NCBI GenBank assembly: GCA_022448585.1
Contig: JAKVCN010000011.1
Location: forward strand, 1-57,738
Direction: 5' to 3'
Source of the DNA: Puniceicoccaceae bacterium
Lineage (GTDB): Bacteria; Verrucomicrobiota; Verrucomicrobiia; Opitutales; Coraliomargaritaceae
DNA: 57,738 bases
The notes beneath the pieces were generated by a model. It did no database searches. It saw nothing but the letters and a program-made list of their open reading frames with translations, and was not told the DNA's origin. Made by a program: the position numbers and the translations under genes. Every line of letters starts with the position of its first letter. Position 1 is the first letter of the stretch. Of this stretch, positions 52,907-57,738 are shown in pieces.

Positions 52907-55636
52907 ATGAAAAATCTTAATTTACGCTCCCACATAATTACTTTTTGTGCATTAGCTACCTGTTCATTAACTATTGCTTCTCTTATTTTGCCATTGCCGG
53001 CAATAGGGCAGAGCACGCCGAGTAAAATTCGATTATTGGCAGATACGCTTCGCGCGCGTGACTCAGGCGACTTGACTGCTGCTAAATTAAACGCCGAGGA
53101 ATTGATCAAACTTGCTCCCAACGACGCTAATGTACAACGTCTACTCGCTTCTATTAATGACGCATTAGATGCAACTGGATCTCAAGTGATATATGGTCTA
53201 GCTTCCGCTGAGCCAATTAATCAAATGACTGATGCAGTAGACCAAGACCCAATGGCTGCCAGCGAGAGTCTAATTGCATCATTAGAAGCAGAGCAGGATG
53301 CGAAGATAGATGCTGCGGAGACTGCAATAGAAGAGGCAGAGAAACTAGCTGAACTAGGGGCGTATGCTGAAGCAAATGCAACCTTAAGTGCTTCTGCTGC
53401 CACACTTTCGTTGAATGCCGGTACAGTCGATATCATCGAAGAATTAAGTGCGGCTAAAGCAGATGTTATATTGGCAGAAGCTTTGGCACAAGCGGATTCA
53501 GGTGATCTAAAGCAAGCCGAAGCAAGCTTAGAGGCTTACGCCACGGCAGGGGGCGATTCACGAGAGGCAACTAAATTGCTTGCGAAGTTAGAGAGCAGTA
53601 TATCCGACCCTGATTCATTGGACATTAATGTGATTAGCCCTGAATTTGTTAAAAACAGGAAATATATCCGTGAGCTAATGGCACGGGGTCGTCGACAATT
53701 CATTGATGCAGACTACGAAGGTGCAGCAGCAACTTTTAAAGAGGTTGAAGCGCGTGACGCTAATAATGCCGCAGCCAAGCTCTTTTCTAAACGAATAGCA
53801 CTTGTACTAGGAGCTGTCCACAGTGAGAACCTTTACAAGACCCGCCAACAGATGATTACCGAGGTCGACCAACAATGGGAGCGCCCTAAGGTCTATGATT
53901 ACGATGAGGGCGTTGTGGGCAAAAGTGCAGGTCCTAGCGCAGTCCAGCAGAAGTTAACGACTATTATTATTCCGCAAGTCAACTTCTCTAACATGGAACT
54001 TACTAGGGTGATCGAAACACTTTCTGAATTATCCTTGGAGTATGATGCGGAGCGCACAGGTGTTAATATCGTGCCTCTTTTTAATCCGAATGATAGTAAT
54101 CCACGGGTCAATATTAGTTTACGTAATCTTAGCTTAGATCGAATTTTACAATTTGTTACTCAGCAGGTGAACTTCACCTATGAAGTGGGCATTGATGCAA
54201 TAACAGTAGCGCCTAGTTTTGGTCAGGCTGGTGCGCAAAGCACAATCACTGAATTCTTTCCAATCTCTGCTGGGACAGTGATCCGCTTGACTGGATTTGG
54301 TGACGGGGGGGGTATGTCTTCTGGTCCGGTTGATCCATTTGCACCAGTAAGCGTTTCTAGTGGACCCTCGTCCGATGATAAGACCGATGCGCTACAAGCG
54401 TTTTTTCAGCGAGCAGGTGTTAACTTTGAATTGCCAGGAGCTAGTTTAGCTTTTGACGGAGAGCAATTAATTGTCACCCAAAGTCGTCAAAACTTAGATC
54501 GTATGCGTACCATCTTGAGAAATTACAGCGAGGTAAAGCAGGTTGAGATTGAGGCCAAATTCTTAGAAGTTGCACAAAACGATCTAGACGAGCTCGGCTT
54601 TAATTGGACTTTTCGGGACGGGCCAGTCCCTCAGTTTGATGAGAATTTATTCCCAGTCACAGATAATAACGGTAACCAAGTAAATAATTACGAGCGCAAT
54701 GCTATTACTGCAGGTCGTACTTTAAATGATGCTTTTGCTACAAATTCTTCTGCTTCTACTATTCAGATTACTGGATTAGATCCGATAATTAGCGCACCGC
54801 CGCAAATTGCTTCACGAATTGATTTAGCAGAAACAGCAGGTAGTTTTTTTACTGCTAATGGATGGACACTAGATGGCATGGATGTAACTATGGCTATGCG
54901 GGCACTGTCTCGAAAAACCGGAACGGATTTAATGAGTGCTCCAAAGGTTACGGTTCTGTCTGGTAAACGAGCTACCATTACTGTTGCACAAGAACTTCGT
55001 TATCCCGAAAGCTATGGAGATATTGAGTCAACTGCGTCGTCCGGTAGAGGAAGTGGCGGGGAAAATTCATCATCTGGAGCCGCTATCTCGATTACGGCGG
55101 GCACGCCTGAAGACTTTGTTACCCGCAATGTCGGCGTAGAGCTTGCAGTAACACCTAATGTTGAGAATGACGATACTATCAGTTTAACTTTAGAGCCACG
55201 CGTGACTGAATTTGAGGGTTTTGTTGAATATGGCGGACCAAGTATTGCAACAACTGGAGGGACTACAGTTACTGTACCTGCTGGTTTTTATCAGCCTATT
55301 TTCTCTACGCGCGAAGTCTCAACAGAGGTTACCGTATTTGATGGAGCAACTGTAGTTTTAGGAGGATTAACCCGCGATGAAGTGAAGACAGTTAATGATA
55401 GTGTACCCATCTTAGGTGATATTCCAGGAGTTGGTCGCTTGTTCCGTTCTGAGGGAGAAACCCGTCAAAAAAGAAATCTGCTCATTTTTGTGACTGCGAA
55501 TTTAGTGAGTCCAGGTGGCTCTCCAGCTCGTCAGAGCTACCCTAATGTAAGAGCTAACTCAATGTTCCAAAATCCAACAATTATGACACCTTCAGGCACC
55601 GCAAATCGCACCGTTGCCGACGATGTGTCAGAGTAG
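52907..55636 (+). CDS. Secretin, type IV pilus outer-membrane pore (PilQ-like, Amuc_1098-type)
   Basis: This 909-residue secretin has a signal peptide (about 1-37), an N-terminal alpha-helical TPR-like region (about 45-290, repeated Ala/Glu-rich helices, AEALAQADSGDLKQAEASLEAYA), N0/N1-type domains (IPQVNFSNMELTRVIETLSEL; PRVNISLRNLSLDRILQFVTQQVNFTYEV) and the secretin core from VEIEAKFLEVAQNDLDELGF to VPILGDIPGVGRLFRSE (from about residue 833) and KRNLLIFVTANLV. It forms the outer-membrane channel. The TPR-like extension replaces the AMIN domains of classical PilQ. The gene is the last of the five-gene cluster; the ATG at 52907 begins the signal peptide, and a TTG at 52892 is disfavoured. 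Confidence 0.92.
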   Translation: MKNLNLRSHIITFCALATCSLTIASLILPLPAIGQSTPSKIRLLADTLRARDSGDLTAAKLNAEELIKLAPNDANVQRLLASINDALDATGSQVIYGLASAEPINQMTDAVDQDPMAASESLIASLEAEQDAKIDAAETAIEEAEKLAELGAYAEANATLSASAATLSLNAGTVDIIEELSAAKADVILAEALAQADSGDLKQAEASLEAYATAGGDSREATKLLAKLESSISDPDSLDINVISPEFVKNRKYIRELMARGRRQFIDADYEGAAATFKEVEARDANNAAAKLFSKRIALVLGAVHSENLYKTRQQMITEVDQQWERPKVYDYDEGVVGKSAGPSAVQQKLTTIIIPQVNFSNMELTRVIETLSELSLEYDAERTGVNIVPLFNPNDSNPRVNISLRNLSLDRILQFVTQQVNFTYEVGIDAITVAPSFGQAGAQSTITEFFPISAGTVIRLTGFGDGGGMSSGPVDPFAPVSVSSGPSSDDKTDALQAFFQRAGVNFELPGASLAFDGEQLIVTQSRQNLDRMRTILRNYSEVKQVEIEAKFLEVAQNDLDELGFNWTFRDGPVPQFDENLFPVTDNNGNQVNNYERNAITAGRTLNDAFATNSSASTIQITGLDPIISAPPQIASRIDLAETAGSFFTANGWTLDGMDVTMAMRALSRKTGTDLMSAPKVTVLSGKRATITVAQELRYPESYGDIESTASSGRGSGGENSSSGAAISITAGTPEDFVTRNVGVELAVTPNVENDDTISLTLEPRVTEFEGFVEYGGPSIATTGGTTVTVPAGFYQPIFSTREVSTEVTVFDGATVVLGGLTRDEVKTVNDSVPILGDIPGVGRLFRSEGETRQKRNLLIFVTANLVSPGGSPARQSYPNVRANSMFQNPTIMTPSGTANRTVADDVSE

Positions 55637-55733
55637 TTAGAGTTATGGTATTTAAAAGTTAATTATACATTTTATTCAATTCTTAGAAAAAACACTTACA
55701 TACATAGCTTGCGTAACTTACTTTAATATAAAA

Positions 55734-56165
55734 ATGATTTTAGTCCTACGAATTTCAAGAATGACTGCTTGTGTTAATTATTTGGCAGTAATTTTTGCTT
55801 TATTGTGGATTGGTCTTAGCGCCACGCTATGCGCTGAGAGTAGAACGACTGAAGTAAAGTTAAAGCATGTCGATAATGATGACGCCAGAAATGTGACGAT
55901 AGATCTCTCAGCTAGTGTTAGTAATCAATCAGTTTCATTATCGCTAGGTGAAAAGTTTAGCTACACCTTGAAAGGTGCTCAATCGACTCAAGGGTTTTCT
56001 GTGCAAGGAATGCCTTATTGGATGCACCGTGCTGGAGATTGCCTAGTTGGTCAGGCAATAAAATCTGGCAATTATTCTGTAAAAATTCATGCGATCTCGC
56101 AATCTGGGGTTAGCGCACCATGCATTCTCAACATTTTTGTGCAGGCTGCATCCAGCTTAAATTAA
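55734..56165 (+). CDS. Small secreted protein with one putative-Ig (He_PIG-like) domain
   Basis: This 143-residue protein has a signal peptide (AVIFALLWIGLSATLCAES) and a single domain resembling putative Ig (He_PIG) folds: VSLSLGEKFSYTLKGAQ, GFSVQGMPYWMHRAGDCLVG, then KSGNYSVKIHAISQSG and the closing strand ILNIFVQ. The pattern G-x-x-F-S-Y-x-L and P-x-W/E-x-G-x-x-x-x-G matches the repeats in the next gene. Two Cys (in AGDCLVG and APCILNI) may form a disulfide. The start could also be the ATG at 55761. A 97-base gap separates it from the secretin gene, and the larger Ig protein starts 13 bases after its stop. Confidence 0.62.
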   Translation: MILVLRISRMTACVNYLAVIFALLWIGLSATLCAESRTTEVKLKHVDNDDARNVTIDLSASVSNQSVSLSLGEKFSYTLKGAQSTQGFSVQGMPYWMHRAGDCLVGQAIKSGNYSVKIHAISQSGVSAPCILNIFVQAASSLN

Positions 56166-56178
56166 TATTTTCTTATTA

Positions 56179-57738
56179 ATGAAAAAATTATTTCGTTATT
56201 TTCTTACTTTCGTTATTTTCGGCAGCGGTTATGCATTGGCCCAAGCTCCAGTCATCAATAGTGCTCCAACTGCATCCGCAACTCTTGGGGTACCCTTTAG
56301 TTATGAGATTACAACAGTTGGTGACGATGCGCTTGTTTATGGAGTTGCTGGCTCGCTGCCGGAGGGCGTAACGCGCAGTGGTGCTATTTTGTCAGGAACT
56401 CCAAAAGTATCGGGCAACTTTACGATTACTCTAAGCGCAACGAATGCAAGCGGATCTGGTACCTTAGAGCTACTACTAGCAGTTACGAATCCTTTACCTA
56501 ATATTACTTCAGATGTATCTGCGCAGGCGCAGGTTGGTAGCTCTTTTTCATATCAGATTACCACAGAATATGCATCTACTAGCTATAGTGCCGTTGGCAT
56601 AGCTCAGATAGGGGGTCTCACGTTGGATGCAACCACTGGTATTATCAGTGGAGAGCCGATAAATGACGGAAATTTTGATGTTTTATTAATAGCTAATAAT
56701 AGTGCAGGTCAATCTACAGCATTACTTAATATAGTTGTGTTTCCTGCGCAGGCTTCAGGAGGGGAGCCCACAATCGAGATTCTATCGCCTACAGGAGGCA
56801 GTAGTTTTGAGGGTAATATAAATCAAATATTTGTATCTGCAGTCATTACTCCTTCTGCTGTAGGAGAAGTGATCGAAAATGTTTACGTTCAGTGGTTGAA
56901 TCCACCGGATTTGCCAAATAGTGGTCTGCCACGGCCGCCTATTACATTAGGTGCATTGTCCCTAGCTTCATCAGATGGCTCTACATTTACCTACGAGGGA
57001 AATGTAAATATTGGATTTAACCCCGATGACCGTGAACTTGGTGGAGGACTTATTGAGCTTGGAGTTTTTGCTTACCAGTCGAATGCTACGACCGCAGGAT
57101 CTATTAGTGTAGATTTTAATATTGCCCCCATCATTGAATATCTCTTCCCGCAAGAGAACATACCGTTAGGACCGATAAAACCCGGCGATGTTTTTGCAAG
57201 TATTCGTGTTAATACCAACGACCTGTCGTTTGTTACTACTAATGCTCGTATCGTGGGAACTAGTTTAATTTATAGTGCTACAGGAGCTCCAAGCTTAAAT
57301 GGTATCTACAATTTTTCGTCCAATACTTCAATAGACTTTCCTGGCATATATGAAATTGAAGTAACTGCAACCGATACAAGAAATAATTTGGATACCAGTC
57401 TAGTTAGATCAATTCTCATTTCTGAAGATCTATCAGGACCAGTTGCGGTATTAAATTCGCCTACTCCTGGCTTTGTAAATGAAGTATTTTCACCTGCTAC
57501 TATTCGTATTGTTGAGACAAACAGATCGATAATAAGGTCAAATGGTGCGTTTGCTGGATATGATGTCGATTACGATACAGAGCTGATCACTTCCGGACAG
57601 GGATATTTCCCGCGTGATGCTAACGATATATCACTCGTTGGAAGTGGAGTTGAATTTTCTGGATCACAACGATCATTAAGAGTCACAGATCTCGGTACTA
57701 CTAATGGACGAATTTCATCGGTACAAACGATTACAATT
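56179..57738 (+). CDS. Large secreted multi-Ig (He_PIG) surface/adhesin-like protein, 3' end outside window
   Basis: The frame from the ATG at 56179 is open to the window end (520 codons). A signal peptide (KKLFRYFLTFVIFGSGYALAQ) is followed by two putative-Ig domains. The first starts INSAPTASATLGVPFSYEIT with LPEGVTRSGAILSGTP; the second starts ITSDVSAQAQVGSSFSYQIT with LDATTGIISGEP. Further beta-rich Ig-like modules follow from about residue 195 (PTIEILSPTGGSSFEGN; PIIEYLFPQENIPLGP; VAVLNSPTPGFVNEV). Such repeats are typical of surface adhesins and extracellular enzymes. It follows the pilus-like operon on the same strand, so it may be a cargo or a partner of it (inference). The C-terminal sorting signal cannot be seen. 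Confidence 0.8.
   Translation, partial: MKKLFRYFLTFVIFGSGYALAQAPVINSAPTASATLGVPFSYEITTVGDDALVYGVAGSLPEGVTRSGAILSGTPKVSGNFTITLSATNASGSGTLELLLAVTNPLPNITSDVSAQAQVGSSFSYQITTEYASTSYSAVGIAQIGGLTLDATTGIISGEPINDGNFDVLLIANNSAGQSTALLNIVVFPAQASGGEPTIEILSPTGGSSFEGNINQIFVSAVITPSAVGEVIENVYVQWLNPPDLPNSGLPRPPITLGALSLASSDGSTFTYEGNVNIGFNPDDRELGGGLIELGVFAYQSNATTAGSISVDFNIAPIIEYLFPQENIPLGPIKPGDVFASIRVNTNDLSFVTTNARIVGTSLIYSATGAPSLNGIYNFSSNTSIDFPGIYEIEVTATDTRNNLDTSLVRSILISEDLSGPVAVLNSPTPGFVNEVFSPATIRIVETNRSIIRSNGAFAGYDVDYDTELITSGQGYFPRDANDISLVGSGVEFSGSQRSLRVTDLGTTNGRISSVQTITI

Noticed and set aside
53217-53436. Antisense open frames in the secretin gene
   Set aside because: They mirror the Ala/Glu-rich helical repeats of the secretin and have no start or family support.
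52907-55636. Type II secretion GspD instead of pilus secretin
   Set aside because: PilM/PilO-like neighbours and the TPR-like N-terminus fit the pilus-like locus; no gsp genes are nearby.
1-57738. Genomic island, prophage or CRISPR
   Set aside because: No integrase, transposase, phage gene, cas gene or direct-repeat array was seen, and gene content is core-like.

Overview
The window is a dense, almost entirely housekeeping stretch of a bacterial chromosome, moderately AT-rich by eye, with no rRNA, tRNA, insertion sequence, prophage or CRISPR array that I can see. The best guess for the organism is a member of the Verrucomicrobiota, probably a marine Opitutae-type lineage. The strongest argument is the five-gene cluster at 48645-55636, which matches in order and architecture the pilus-like locus known from Akkermansia muciniphila as Amuc_1098 to Amuc_1102. 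Other hints are the Gram-negative envelope genes (lnt, outer-membrane barrel, mreBCD, secretin) and the near absence of Shine-Dalgarno sequences. The taxonomic call is inference.

Layout. 1-2844 (+): 3' end of secA and lnt. 2886-10067 (-): a small exported metal-handling set (outer-membrane barrel, periplasmic HMA protein, Cys-rich exported protein), a primary-type sigma-70 factor, trpE, purK-purE and a PIG-L deacetylase. 10183-15878: RapA-type ATPase (+), lysine 2,3-aminomutase (-), an ArsR regulator (+) and carA (+). 15898-22932 (-): two translationally coupled CPA2 antiporters, folC, accD, comF-like and truA. 23061-26373: ruvC (+), BadF-type kinase (-), YHYH-domain secreted protein (-), SDR (+). 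26408-41190 (-): a long co-oriented array with the rod-shape operon mreB-mreC-mreD-PBP2, an RsbU-like phosphatase plus STAS antagonist, acnA, a peroxiredoxin, tyrS, an RlmB-like methylase, ruvB, murA and a disordered basic protein. 41540-42581 (+): dimeric dUTPase and CPBP protease. 42621-44684 (-): M3 oligopeptidase. 44780-47944 (+): a 45-residue membrane peptide, a LysM lipoprotein, a cysteine desulfurase homologue and recF. 47918-48436 (-): Nudix hydrolase. 48645 to the end (+): the pilus-like operon, a one-domain Ig-like exported protein and the 5' part of a large multi-Ig adhesin-like protein cut by the window edge.

How the genes work together. Cell-wall precursor synthesis (murA) and elongasome genes (mreBCD, mrdA) lie in one co-oriented block. 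Recombination genes (ruvB, ruvC, recF) are scattered. The system most worth attention is the pilus-like operon: a secretin, a PilM protein fused to a PilN-like segment, a PilO-like protein and two accessory exported proteins, without pilin, motor ATPase or PilC nearby. It has a foldable leader next to its first start codon and is followed by putative-Ig surface proteins. Secondary points are an AccD that has lost three of its four zinc-ribbon cysteines, a SecA without the usual C-terminal zinc motif, perfect inverted repeats touching or close to several start codons (metal module, arsR, antiporter pair, carA), an unannotated 45-residue ORF, and a Cys-rich/HMA/barrel module that may be an undescribed metal-handling set.
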